Below, piece after piece: positions 52,731 to 60,588 of a stretch of DNA of 64,000 nt. The translations under genes were made by a program, and so were the position numbers. The notes beneath the pieces are model-generated. The model was not told where the DNA came from. It saw only the letters and a list, made by a program, of their open reading frames with translations, and made no database searches. Position 1 is the first letter of the stretch; each line of letters begins with the position of its first letter. The DNA comes from Nitrososphaerales archaeon (GTDB lineage Archaea > Thermoproteota > Nitrososphaeria > Nitrososphaerales > Gagatemarchaeaceae): the NCBI GenBank assembly GCA_030039795.1, contig JASHUU010000088.1:44684-108683 (forward strand). Direction: 5' to 3'.

Positions 52731-53237
52731 ATGCTGCCGCAGATCGCAGTCGAGATCTTCGCCTTCGGCCACATCCTGTCTGCTATGGCCTGGCTGGGGG
52801 GCGGGATCCTCACGATGTTCATACTCGGGCCCAACGTGAGAAAGCTCTCGCCTAACGCCGCGCTTGAGTTCAATTCCAAGGTGGTCCCCAAGGTGGCTCG
52901 CTTCATCGGCGGCGCCATAGGCGCGACCTTCATCTTCGGGCTTCTGCTGCTATACTCCCTCTACAGCGGCGACTTCTCGGCGCTCTCGGGCACATCCACC
53001 GGGATGTACATCGAGGCGGGGGTCGTGTGCGGGCTGCTGGCTGCGGTGGTCGGCGGAGCCATGACGTTCCCTGCGTTCGCGAAGATCGCTCGTCTCTCCG
53101 GAGAGGCGCTGGAGAAGGCGCAGCCGCCTTCCCCCGACATGGCGAAGTACGCGGGCAGGGCCAGAATCGGCGCGCTGGTGGGCACAATCCTCCTCCTCGC
53201 CGCCCTTGCGATGATGGTAGCGGCCGGCTTCGGCTAG
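52731..53237 (+). CDS. Four-helix membrane protein, CopD-like
   Basis: 168 residues with four predicted membrane helices: about 8-30 (AFGHILSAMAWLGGGI), 55-75, 92-115 and 148-166. The HxxxxxWxGG pattern in the first helix resembles CopD/DUF2269-like proteins. ATG at 52731, about 26 nt after a TATA-like CTTAAATAG. It diverges from the PUA gene. The transport or redox role is unknown. Confidence 0.7.
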   Translation: MLPQIAVEIFAFGHILSAMAWLGGGILTMFILGPNVRKLSPNAALEFNSKVVPKVARFIGGAIGATFIFGLLLLYSLYSGDFSALSGTSTGMYIEAGVVCGLLAAVVGGAMTFPAFAKIARLSGEALEKAQPPSPDMAKYAGRARIGALVGTILLLAALAMMVAAGFG

Positions 53238-53260
53238 GCTGACAAAGGCATCGTTCATCT

Positions 53261-53824
53261 ATGCGGGCCGCGGGGTCGCGGCTGGTCCAGCTTTCCATGA
53301 ACAGGAGCATCCGCGTCCTCAGGGTCGGGCAGAGGTACGTCCGGGACGAGAGGACCCTGACCCACCTGTGCCTGGTCTCCAGGGCGATGGGGGCCGAGTC
53401 AATCTTCATCGAGGACGCCGAGAAGGACGTCACCGGGACCCTGGACGAGGTGAACAGGAACTGGGGCGGGGACTTCAGGGCCGTGCTCGGCACTCCGTGG
53501 AGGCAGGTGTTGAAGGAGGCCAAGAAGGAGGGCAGGAGCGTCGTCCACCTGACCATGTACGGCATCCCTCTCCAGGAGAAGGTGCCCGAGCTCAGGGAGC
53601 TCGAAAAGCTCCTCATAGTCGTAGGCGGCCCGAAGGTCCCGGGCCAGGTCTACCACGAGGCGGACTACAACGTCTCCGTCACGTCTCAGCCCCACTCGGA
53701 GATAGCTGCCCTGGCGGTCGCGCTTCATGAAATCCAGGGCGGGGAAGAGCTTAAGAGGACGTTCGCAAAAAGTAAGCTTAGGATCTTGCCTTCCGCCAGG
53801 GGCAAGAGAGTCGTCCAAAATTGA
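53261..53824 (+). CDS. trm56: tRNA (cytidine-56 2'-O)-methyltransferase
   Basis: 187 residues with the SPOUT-class features of archaeal aTrm56: RVLRVGQRYVRDERTLTHLC, HLTMYGIPLQ, LLIVVGGPKVPG and NVSVTSQPHSEIAALAV. It methylates C56 in the T loop. An ATG at 53297 (MNRSIRVLRVGQR) fits homologs better than the one at 53261. The TGA overlaps the TFE start as TTGA. Confidence 0.93.
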   Translation: MRAAGSRLVQLSMNRSIRVLRVGQRYVRDERTLTHLCLVSRAMGAESIFIEDAEKDVTGTLDEVNRNWGGDFRAVLGTPWRQVLKEAKKEGRSVVHLTMYGIPLQEKVPELRELEKLLIVVGGPKVPGQVYHEADYNVSVTSQPHSEIAALAVALHEIQGGEELKRTFAKSKLRILPSARGKRVVQN

Positions 53825-54330
53825 AGATTGAATATGAAGACACGTTTGTGAAGGTCGCCGGCCTCATAGGCGGGCCCGACTACGTGAGGGTAGCCAGGGC
53901 GCTCCTGAACAACGAGAACGCGACCGACGAAGAGATCGCCTCGGCGACGGGGCTCAAGATCAAGACCGTCAGGAAGGCCCTGTACGACCTCTTCGGCAGG
54001 AGCCTCATCACGGGAGTCCGGGTCAGGGACCCTAAGAGGGGCTGGTTCGTCTACAGGTGGAAGGCGCAGAGGGACCAGACCGACGGTTTCATCCAGACCC
54101 AGCGGAGGAAGATACTCAACAGGCTCAAGCAGAGGCTGGAGTACGAGGAGTCTCACGAGTTCTACTCGTGCGGGACGGCCACCTGCGTCACAAGGACGTT
54201 CGAGGATGCCATGGAGAACTTCTTCAGGTGCCCTACCTGCGGGAACCCCCTGAACCGGCAGGACAACGCCGAGCTCAAGGCGGCCCTGCAATGGAAGATA
54301 AAGCAGCTCGAAGAGGAAATCGCCAAGTGA
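53821..54330 (+). CDS. tfe: Transcription factor E (TFE alpha)
   Basis: 169 residues. Winged helix (about 1-95) with ATDEEIASATGLKIKTVRKALYDL split by a strand, WFVYRWK, a coiled linker, and a zinc ribbon CGTATC...CPTCG at about 118-140. Assists TBP/TFB in promoter opening. TTG start overlaps the upstream stop; its own stop overlaps the GTG start of the HD gene as GTGA. So trm56-tfe-HD is a tightly coupled operon. Confidence 0.95.
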   Translation: MKIEYEDTFVKVAGLIGGPDYVRVARALLNNENATDEEIASATGLKIKTVRKALYDLFGRSLITGVRVRDPKRGWFVYRWKAQRDQTDGFIQTQRRKILNRLKQRLEYEESHEFYSCGTATCVTRTFEDAMENFFRCPTCGNPLNRQDNAELKAALQWKIKQLEEEIAK

Positions 54331-54878
54331 TCCCCTCCGAGGAGGAGGCGGTCGAGCTCCACAGGAGGCACGGCTCCAGCCAGGTCATAGTCGGGCACTG
54401 CAAGACCGTGACGAAGGCGGCCAGGGTCCTGGCCGACGAGTTCGAGGCCCGCGGAACGAGGCTAGACTCGAAGGCCGTCGTCGCGGGCGCCATGCTGCAC
54501 GACATCGGAAGGTCGAAGGTCCAGACCGCCAGGCACGGGCTGGAGGGCGCCGAGCTCCTCCTGAAGGACGGCGTCGACAGGAAGGTCGTCGAGATAGTCC
54601 GCAGGCACGTCGGCGCAGGGATATCTCCTGCGGAGGCAGAGAGGCTCGGGTTCCCTCCCCTGGACTACATCCCCAGGACGCTGGAAGAAAGGATAGTCTG
54701 CTTCGCCGACAAGATGGTCGACTCCGACAGGGTCAGGCCCTTCGCGAAGGAGGTGGAGAGGTTCACCGCGAAGTCGCACGACGTGGGCAGGCTCCTGGAC
54801 CTGAAGAAGAGGCTGGAGGAGGAGCTCGGCGAGGACCCGGAGGAGCTCGTCCTCAAGAAGGTTAAAGAATCTCAGTAG
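54327..54878 (+). CDS. HD-domain phosphohydrolase
   Basis: 183 residues. HD motif residues: HCKTVTKAARVL and MLHDIGRSK, then EIVRRHVGAGIS with another His and CFADKMVD. Matches a conserved archaeal HD family (TIGR00295-like) of unknown substrate; probably a nucleotidase or cyclic-nucleotide phosphodiesterase. GTG start overlaps the tfe stop. Confidence 0.85.
   Translation: MIPSEEEAVELHRRHGSSQVIVGHCKTVTKAARVLADEFEARGTRLDSKAVVAGAMLHDIGRSKVQTARHGLEGAELLLKDGVDRKVVEIVRRHVGAGISPAEAERLGFPPLDYIPRTLEERIVCFADKMVDSDRVRPFAKEVERFTAKSHDVGRLLDLKKRLEEELGEDPEELVLKKVKESQ
54861..54867 (+). promoter_or_regulatory. TATA-like box for the Cys-rich microprotein
   Basis: GTTAAAG lies inside the end of the HD gene, with its centre 26 nt before the GTG at 54891, as in the other leaderless genes here. 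Confidence 0.5.
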
Positions 54879-54890
54879 AGGCGCGGCTTC

Positions 54891-55001
54891 GTGGCTTCGT
54901 GCATCTGCAAGGTCTGCAGGCATAAGGACTATGAGAGCTGCACGAAGTGCACGTGCTGCAAGTACCAGCGGGCCGCCTGCATGCAGATCCAGGCGCCCTA
55001 G
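54891..55001 (+). CDS. 36-residue cysteine-rich microprotein
   Basis: Starts at GTG 54891 and reads MASCICKVCRHKDYESCTKC, then TCCKYQRAACMQIQAP. Eight Cys in 36 residues (4, 6, 9, 17, 20, 22, 23, 30), in CxCxxC and CxxCxCC patterns, can bind one or two zinc ions or a metal cluster. No residues are wasted on a signal peptide, so it is cytoplasmic. It has its own TATA-like box. Small zinc proteins of this kind are widespread in archaea, but I cannot name the family. Confidence 0.7.
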   Translation: MASCICKVCRHKDYESCTKCTCCKYQRAACMQIQAP

Positions 55002-55060
55002 TGGCGACCTTCGGCTGAGTTCTCCGTCGCCTCCACCGACGAGACGGAGAGGGCCCGAAG

Positions 55061-55067
55061 TGTATAA
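55061..55067 (+). promoter_or_regulatory. TATA-like box for the structured RNA
   Basis: TGTATAAGAG is centred about 26 nt before the closing stem of the RNA starting near 55089. Confidence 0.5.
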
Positions 55068-55088
55068 GAGCCCGCCTCAAGCCACCCA

Positions 55089-55246
55089 TCCTAGCGAGGT
55101 GGGGAAGCCAGTCCCTTCGGGGGCAAGGATCATCCCGGCGGGCTCATAAGCGAAAAGCCGAGAGACCCGCAGAGCGGAGATTGGGTCATTCCCAACCGTG
55201 CGTTCAAACGGGGAGAAATCCCCTGAAAGTCCTCCCCTCGCTACTA
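55089..55246 (+). ncRNA. Unassigned structured RNA of about 155 nt
   Basis: The ends pair: TAGCGAGG (about 55092-55099) with CCTCGCTA (about 55236-55243), extended by further G-C pairs. Inside are a UUCG-capped hairpin GTCCC-TTCG-GGGGC, a GCGGG...CCCGC stem, TTGGG...CCCAA and GGGG-AGAAAT-CCCC. There is no open frame. A TATA-like box is upstream. The following PLP-enzyme gene has its own TATA (CATATTCAAA at 55311-55320), so this is more likely a separate RNA than a leader. It is not the SRP, RNase P or 5S RNA. Confidence 0.5.
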
Positions 55247-55355
55247 GTTCGACCTGCCTCCGCTGATGCTGAATCCTGTTCGACCATGAAGACGGCAGTC
55301 GTCGGCTCGACATATTCAAAACAGATAGAAGCCACGACCGCCGCGGCTGACATAG

Positions 55356-56522
55356 TTGGCAGGCGACTCTACAAGGTCGGTACACGAAGCCGAGCCCTTC
55401 GACGAGGAGACGGGGTCGGTCACGGCTCCGATATTCGAGACCGCGACGTTCGGCTTTACGAAGGCGGAGGACGTCCCGAAGGCGGTCTCCGGCGAGAAAG
55501 GGTACACGTATTCCAGGTGGGACAACCCCACAGTGGTCAGGCTCGAGAAGAAGCTCGCCGCGTTCGAGAGGGGCGGGGGCGCGGCTGCGTTCTCGTCTGG
55601 GATGGCCGCCATCTCGACGTCGGTCCTTTCGTTCGTGAAGAAGGGGGGCCATGTGCTCGCGATCCGGGACCTATACGGGGGGACCTACTCGCTCATGCAC
55701 GAGCTGCTGCCCGGCATGGGCATCGGGACGGACCTCGCGGACACCGAGGACTTCGGAGCGCTCGAGAGGGGAGTCAGAGAGAACACCAAGATAGTCTACG
55801 TCGAGTCGCCGACGAACCCGACCCTCAAACTCGTGGACCTGGCGAAGGCAGCAAAGCTCGCCCACAGGAGCGGGGCCCTCCTCTTCGTCGACAACACCTT
55901 CGCTTCGCCCATCAATCAGAACCCTCTTGAGACCGGCGCGGACGTCGTCCTGCACAGCGCCACGAAGTACCTCAACGGCCACGCCGACGTCATCGCAGGC
56001 GGGGCGGTGGCCAGCTCAGACAGGGCGCACAGAGTCAGGATGACGCGGAGAGAGCTGGGCGGGACCCTCGACCCGCTGCCGGCATGGCTCGTCCTGAGAG
56101 GGATGAAGACGATGGCCCTGAGGGTCAGGCAGCAGAACGAGAACGCGATGGTCCTGGCCGAGTTCCTCGCCAGGAGCGGGAAGGTGGCCAGGGTGCACTA
56201 CCCTGGCCTGAAGGACCACCCGCAGCACGCGCTGGCCAGGAAGCAGATGAGAGGCTTCGGGGGCATGCTCAGCTTCGAGGTCAAGGGCACGATGCGCGAC
56301 GCGATGAGGTTCACGGAGTCGCTCAAGGTCGCCGCCCTGGCCGCGAGCCTGGGCGGGGTCGAGACGCTCGTCTCCCAGCCGGCGAACATGACCCACACCC
56401 AGATGTCGGCGAAGGAGAGGGCGAAGACCGGGATACCCGACACGCTTGTCAGGGTCTCTGTGGGGATCGAGGACGCGGACGACCTGGTCAGCGACTTTGG
56501 GCGCGCACTTGCTGCTGTCTAG
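55356..56522 (+). CDS. PLP-dependent Cys/Met-metabolism enzyme (cystathionine gamma-synthase/lyase family)
   Basis: 388 residues. Family marks: RWDNPTVVRLEKKLAAFE, SSGMAAIS, YVESPTNPTL, VDNTFASP, and the PLP lysine in VLHSATKYLNGHADVIAGG. It could be cystathionine gamma-synthase, gamma-lyase, methionine gamma-lyase or O-acylhomoserine sulfhydrylase; the sequence alone does not decide. Start TTG at 55356, downstream of TATA-like CATATTCAAA. The 3' end overlaps the convergent TiaS gene by 35 bases. Confidence 0.92.
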   Translation: MAGDSTRSVHEAEPFDEETGSVTAPIFETATFGFTKAEDVPKAVSGEKGYTYSRWDNPTVVRLEKKLAAFERGGGAAAFSSGMAAISTSVLSFVKKGGHVLAIRDLYGGTYSLMHELLPGMGIGTDLADTEDFGALERGVRENTKIVYVESPTNPTLKLVDLAKAAKLAHRSGALLFVDNTFASPINQNPLETGADVVLHSATKYLNGHADVIAGGAVASSDRAHRVRMTRRELGGTLDPLPAWLVLRGMKTMALRVRQQNENAMVLAEFLARSGKVARVHYPGLKDHPQHALARKQMRGFGGMLSFEVKGTMRDAMRFTESLKVAALAASLGGVETLVSQPANMTHTQMSAKERAKTGIPDTLVRVSVGIEDADDLVSDFGRALAAV

Positions 56523-57699
56523 GCGCGGCCGAGAGCCATCCGTCTGCGACGGGCTGTGACGCGGACGCCCGGCGCCCGTATCTGATGAGCGGCTTGGTGA
56601 GATGCCTGTTCGCCCTCGGGGAGGAGATGTAGGTCCCCTTCGCCAGCACCCTCCCCGCGGGTACCTCGACGTGCATGACGTCCACGCGCTCGAGGTTGAG
56701 GATCTTCCCGTGGCGCGGCGTAGGCCTCCTGACCCCGCCGTAGACCCTGACCCCGTCCCCCTTCCTCAGCATGGCGACCGCCCTTCGGAGGTCTCCCGTG
56801 GGCTCGTACGCGGCGGCCGCGCGAGTCCAGCCTTCCCCCTGCACAGCGAGGTACGCGTGCCCGCCGGGCCCCACTTCCACCTTCTCCACGGTGCCGTCCA
56901 GCCAGCCCGAGGAGTACGCCTTCCACTCCAGCTCGCGCCCGAGGTGCGCGTCCGTGTGCTGGTTCGACACGAAGACCATGTGCCCGTCGAGCGGCTCGTC
57001 GTGCAGGACGAGCCCGAAGGCGGCGATGACCGACTCGGGGGAGTCGCCCCTCACCCCTGCGAAGACCGGGTCCGGCCCGTGGGGGCAGATGAGGACCTTC
57101 CTCTTCTGGTGGTCGTAGCTGTTGAACGTGTGGGGGAAGGTCCTCCGCTCCATGTCCTTCACAGAGGAGGAGTCGACCAGGCGCCTGGTCCCCCAGTTCC
57201 CCTTCTTCCTGTAGCTGATCAGCTCGTAGGTGTGGTCGAAGCGCTCGTCGAAGGCGAGGGCGCTGGCCGCGCCGACCACTCCCATGCCGTTCCCGGCCTC
57301 GTACACCCTCGCGCCCGCCCTGGCCAGCGCCGCCCTAGCCCTGTGGGGGCTGACCACGCCCGAGAGCGCGTCGAGGTAGAGCGGCTCGAATGTCCCTGCC
57401 ATAGACGGGTCGTCGAGGAGGACCATGGCAGGGTTGGCCCCGCCTCCGGTGTCGGACAGCTCCGCGACCTTGGACGAGATGAGCTCGAAGGCGGCGTCCG
57501 CGTCGCGCGCCTCGACCTTCAGGCAGACTGCCGCGTTGCCCCTCGTCTTGAACGGGATGTTGGGGTTCAGCCTCACGAGCCTCGGGTAGGCGAGGACCTC
57601 GACCTCGGGCATGAGGTCGACCGCTATCCTGTACGCCAGGTAGGTCGTGCAATACCCTTTGGAGGAGTCCGTGTCGTCGACCCCGACGAGGCAGCGCAT
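56488..57699 (-). CDS. tiaS: tRNA-Ile2 agmatinylcytidine synthetase
   Basis: 403 residues. N-terminal GVDDTDSSKGYCTTYLAYRI and RLNPNIPFKTRGNAAV are diagnostic for TiaS, which attaches agmatine to C34 of tRNA-Ile2 so that it reads AUA. The middle has NSYDHQKRKVLICPHGPDPV and the C-terminal OB domain GDGVRVYGGVRRP. A TATA-like GTTAAAATAAC at 57720-57731 lies about 26 nt upstream of the ATG. Confidence 0.95.
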   Translation of the reverse strand: MRCLVGVDDTDSSKGYCTTYLAYRIAVDLMPEVEVLAYPRLVRLNPNIPFKTRGNAAVCLKVEARDADAAFELISSKVAELSDTGGGANPAMVLLDDPSMAGTFEPLYLDALSGVVSPHRARAALARAGARVYEAGNGMGVVGAASALAFDERFDHTYELISYRKKGNWGTRRLVDSSSVKDMERRTFPHTFNSYDHQKRKVLICPHGPDPVFAGVRGDSPESVIAAFGLVLHDEPLDGHMVFVSNQHTDAHLGRELEWKAYSSGWLDGTVEKVEVGPGGHAYLAVQGEGWTRAAAAYEPTGDLRRAVAMLRKGDGVRVYGGVRRPTPRHGKILNLERVDVMHVEVPAGRVLAKGTYISSPRANRHLTKPLIRYGRRASASQPVADGWLSAAPRQQQVRAQSR

Positions 57700-57745
57700 G
57701 GCCCGGTCTTGGCCGCTGAGTTATTTTAACGTCCGAGAGACCGCG

Positions 57746-57979
57746 CTAGGCCTCTACAACTATCATGGTGAGGGTGCTCCTCACCTTGTCGAGGCGGCGG
57801 ATGTGCCACGTGATGGTCTCCTTTACCTTCTCCATCGTGTCGGCCTCCACGCGAGCCACGATGTCATAGACGCCGTAGACCACGTAGACTTCCTTCACGT
57901 TGGGTATGTCCTTCAGCTTCTTGAGGAGGTCCTCCTCAGCGCCAAGGTCAGCGTTGACTAATACAAAGGCTTGGGGGAT
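57746..57979 (-). CDS. Stand-alone RAM-domain (Lrp/AsnC C-terminal) protein
   Basis: About 77 residues: QAFVLVNADLGAEEDLLKKL, IPNVKEVYVVYGVYDIVARV, ITWHIRRLDKVRSTLTMIVV. This is the ligand-binding RAM domain without the DNA-binding half, a common archaeal arrangement that modulates full-length Lrp proteins. The expected family start (MPxAFVLVN) coincides with ATC CCC CAA GCC; an in-frame stop is three codons further out and no ATG, GTG or TTG is available. So initiation at a non-standard codon, a sequence error, or damage caused by the neighbouring endonuclease gene are all possible. Confidence 0.75.
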   Translation of the reverse strand: MPQAFVLVNADLGAEEDLLKKLKDIPNVKEVYVVYGVYDIVARVEADTMEKVKETITWHIRRLDKVRSTLTMIVVEA

Positions 57980-58045
57980 CCTCGGTCACTTCCTGACCTA
58001 TTCGGTCATTGCAGTCTGGTAATAACCGTTGCTCCTTTTTGTGAT

Positions 58046-58792
58046 GTGCACGCATTGACTGGCATGCCCGAGTACGACTCCTGGCGCCAAGTCGCCGGCT
58101 ACTTCGATGGGGACGGGACAGTCTACTTCTCCGACACCTCAAACCGGCCCTACAAGCTGAGCATCTCCTTGGTCTTCGTCGATCAGTCATCCTACCAGAT
58201 TGGAGGGGTGAAGAAGTTCCTTAACGCCCATGGTGTACCAACCAGTAACATTCTCAAGAGGTCGGACGGGGAAGCTCACGAACTCGCGGTAAGCCAGTTC
58301 AAGGCCGTGAAGAAAGCGCTGAGGAGGATGTTACCCTACCTGTGCAAGAAAGAAATCGAGGTTAGGGCAGCGCTCGACTACTATGAGGGAAGAGTCACCG
58401 GGAACCAGCTCGTCGAAGTGTTCACGGCCGAGGTCGAGGCCGGGAGGAGGGAGAGAAAGACGCGGACGGTACGACTCGACGTGCCCTACACGCGACCCGA
58501 CGGCGACAGGCTGATGAAATCGCTGAGAAGGGACAGACTCAGAGACACCTTCGGGAGGTACAGGGCGAGGCTCTCGCCGCGGGACTTCAAAGCGATTAGG
58601 ACTGGGTACTTTGACCAAGGCAAACGAATCTGCGACCTGACCAGGGAGTACCCCCGATACGCGCGAGAGACCATCAGGCGAGTCCTGGGAAGGGGCAGGG
58701 GCTACGTGGGCGTGAAAGGGATCGGCCGCGTCGACACCACCGACATCACCATAAGGGACCCCGGCGCGGCCCGGACCGAGACCGGTTGCTAG
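58046..58792 (+). CDS. Free-standing LAGLIDADG homing endonuclease
   Basis: 248 residues from the GTG at 58046, about 26 nt after a TATA-like GTAATAACC. The first LAGLIDADG helix is VAGYFDGDGTVYF, with the acidic residues of a catalytic motif; a second copy is less clear. The C-terminal region has an HTH-like basic segment (CDLTREYPRYARETIRRVLG). The gene is less GC-rich at its start and sits between the RAM gene and tsr3, overlapping tsr3 by seven bases. No intron or intein boundary is visible around it. Confidence 0.85.
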   Translation: MHALTGMPEYDSWRQVAGYFDGDGTVYFSDTSNRPYKLSISLVFVDQSSYQIGGVKKFLNAHGVPTSNILKRSDGEAHELAVSQFKAVKKALRRMLPYLCKKEIEVRAALDYYEGRVTGNQLVEVFTAEVEAGRRERKTRTVRLDVPYTRPDGDRLMKSLRRDRLRDTFGRYRARLSPRDFKAIRTGYFDQGKRICDLTREYPRYARETIRRVLGRGRGYVGVKGIGRVDTTDITIRDPGAARTETGC

Positions 58793-59298
58793 GAGTCTTC
58801 GCGCTGGAGATGGGGCAGGACGACCCCACGAAGTGCACGGCGCGCAAGATGATCAACATGGACCTGGCCAGGGGGGTGGGCAGGAAGTTCCACGCGTCCG
58901 ACACGGTGATAGTCCTCAACCCGTACGCGCACAGGGTCCTGGCGCCGCCGGACAGGGGGGCCAAGGCCGTGCTGGTCGTCGACTGCTCCTGGAACCAGGC
59001 GCAGGAGGTCTTCTTTCGCAAGGTGGGAGGGAAACACAGGCGCCTCCCGGTCCTCCTCGCGGCGAACCCCACGAACTATTCGAGAGCAGGGATGCTGAGC
59101 TCGCTCGAGGCGGTGGCCTCCACGATGTACGTCCTGGACGAGACGGAGGAGGCGGCTGAGTATCTGAACATCTACAAGTGGGGGCCGAACTTCCTCACGC
59201 TCAACCAAGAGCCGCTGGACGCATACAGGAAGTCCAGGACGGAGGGCGGGGTCCTCCAGGCGGAGAGGGAGTACTTCCCGCACCTGTTCGAACAGTGA
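58786..59298 (+). CDS. Tsr3-like rRNA aminocarboxypropyltransferase
   Basis: 170 residues. Contains DDPTKCTARKM, similar to the DPKKCTG motif of Tsr3, then LNPYAHRVLAPPDRG, VVDCSWNQAQEVFF, RLPVLLAANPTNYSRAGMLSS split across two strands, and EAAEYLNIYKWGPNFLTLN. Tsr3 transfers the acp group to a hypermodified small-subunit rRNA uridine. TTG start at 58786 overlaps the endonuclease end; CCATAAGG at about 58749 could serve as its own promoter. Confidence 0.9.
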   Translation: MLGVFALEMGQDDPTKCTARKMINMDLARGVGRKFHASDTVIVLNPYAHRVLAPPDRGAKAVLVVDCSWNQAQEVFFRKVGGKHRRLPVLLAANPTNYSRAGMLSSLEAVASTMYVLDETEEAAEYLNIYKWGPNFLTLNQEPLDAYRKSRTEGGVLQAEREYFPHLFEQ

Positions 59299-59303
59299 GG
59301 CGT

Positions 59304-59759
59304 TCACGCCTTTGGAGAGACGTGTCTCTTGAGCCGGTCCAGGAAGTGCTCCCAGCCGCTCTCCCCGTCGTGCCTGAACCTCTCGTCGAAACCCTTCTGG
59401 ACCAGGGTGACACGGGTCCTCCCTCCGGGGAGCTCCTCGAGCGTCCATGACACCGTGGCGGCGGGCGCGTCCTCCATCCTCGCGGGGTCCCTGTCGCTCC
59501 TCATGGCCGCGACCCACGTGTAGGCCAGCTTCCTCCCGGGCACGATCTCCGTGACCCTCCCGGTCACTTCGGTGTCCACCTTCCTCGCCTCCCAGTGGAA
59601 CTTGAAGCGGAGCTGCCCTCCTACGCGCGGCTCGATCTTCGCCTCCGTGGGCATCCACTGGACCAGCTCCTTCTCGTCGGTCAGGGCCCTGAACACGACG
59701 TCGGGGGGCGCGTCCACCTCGACTGACTTCCTGATCTCGGCGGCGCTCGACCAGCTCAA
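59304..59759 (-). CDS. SRPBCC / AHSA1-like domain protein
   Basis: 151 residues. KSVEVDAPPDVVFRALTDEKELVQWMP and the end GWEHFLDRLKRHV are typical of AHSA1-type START-like proteins. The TTG overlaps the stop of the ArsR gene as TTGA. Such ArsR-SRPBCC pairs are frequent in prokaryotes; the domain binds a small hydrophobic ligand, possibly the signal for the regulator (inference). Confidence 0.88.
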   Translation of the reverse strand: MSWSSAAEIRKSVEVDAPPDVVFRALTDEKELVQWMPTEAKIEPRVGGQLRFKFHWEARKVDTEVTGRVTEIVPGRKLAYTWVAAMRSDRDPARMEDAPAATVSWTLEELPGGRTRVTLVQKGFDERFRHDGESGWEHFLDRLKRHVSPKA

Positions 59760-60055
59760 CGCCCCGACTCCACGTGGCGCTTCAGCCTGCCTAGCCGGTC
59801 GTCCCAGAAGGCGTCGAAGAAGCTGAGCATCTCGGACATCTTCTCGGTCCTGACCGAGTACAGCCTGTTCTGGCCGACCCTCCGCTCGGAGACGAGGTCG
59901 GCCTCCCTCAGCACCTTGAGGTGCGTGGAGAGCGCGGGGAGCGTGAAGTCGAAGTTCCCCGCGATCTCGCTCGGCGTCTTCTCCCCGTCCTTGAGGAGGA
60001 GGAGGAGGATCTGCCTCCTGCTCCCGTCCGCGACGGCCTTCCACAGGTCGCCCAT
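59756..60055 (-). CDS. ArsR-family regulator
   Basis: 99 residues. LWKAVADGSRRQILLLLLKDG, then TPSEIAGNFDFTLPALSTHLK (the recognition helix) and LVSERRVGQNRLYSV (wing). TATA-like ATTAAATAG at 60076-60084 is about 26 nt upstream of the ATG. Probably regulates itself and the coupled SRPBCC gene. Confidence 0.9.
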   Translation of the reverse strand: MGDLWKAVADGSRRQILLLLLKDGEKTPSEIAGNFDFTLPALSTHLKVLREADLVSERRVGQNRLYSVRTEKMSEMLSFFDAFWDDRLGRLKRHVESGR

Positions 60056-60124
60056 GAGACTACAGGATTTAATTATCTATTTAATCATTTATCTACGCGG
60101 CACGTCTCTCGCACGTCGCCCCCC

Positions 60125-60460
60125 GAGGAGGCGGAAACGGTTATCTGGCCGGAGAGGCCGGACGCGCCTGACGCGAGCCGGCGGGCGGGCCACGGGGATC
60201 TCCTGGGGAAGTTCCTCCCTCGCAGCAGGCCGCGCGGCGTTGAGAGACGCAGCCGGTGACGGCTGGCTCCAGAACAGAAACGAGACCCGGCCCACCGCAT
60301 GCGGTGATGGGGCGACCTTGAGGTCGGTGGGACGCGGGATGAAACGGCTGACCCGCGCGGAGCAAGGCCAAACGTGGTCGATGAAAGGCCTGCGAGAGAC
60401 CAAGGTAGGCCGCTGAGCTGAATCTCGCCTAGAACAGAAGGAGGACTACGGCCGGGACGC
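60125..60460 (+). ncRNA. rnpB: RNase P RNA
   Basis: Conserved RNase P regions occur in order: GGGGAAGTTCCTCCC (P4-side CR-I), CAGAACAGAAACGAG (ACAGAAA element), GATGAAACGG...GGAGCAAGGCCAAA, and near the end AGAACAGAAGG with GACTACGGCC (CR-V, like ACAGAA..GGCUUA). 5' GGCCG and 3' CGGCC can pair. It is the catalytic RNA for tRNA 5' maturation. The TATA is probably the AT-rich tract at 60076-60095 shared with the divergent ArsR gene. Ends are approximate. Confidence 0.88.
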
Positions 60461-60470
60461 GTCGAAAGCG

Positions 60471-60500
60471 GCGGAGGGTGAGGGAAACCCTCCCTCCGCT
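60471..60500 (+). repeat. Strong hairpin behind RNase P RNA
   Basis: GCGGAGG...CCTCCGC with an inner GAGGG-AAA-CCCTC stem, followed shortly by a T-rich CTCTTTT. It may be a 3' stem or a terminator-like element. Confidence 0.55.
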
Positions 60501-60588
60501 ACCATGCTCTTTTGCGGGACGCTCGGAGGTGTGAGTGAACCAGGGCGACCAGCATGAGTTATATAGTCATTGAGTCACTTGGTAACTT

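Noticed and set aside
55089-55175. Resemblance to cobalamin or SAM-I riboswitch sequence
   Set aside because: Only scattered short matches (GAGGTGG, AGCC...GAGACC); the conserved cores are absent and the next gene has its own promoter.
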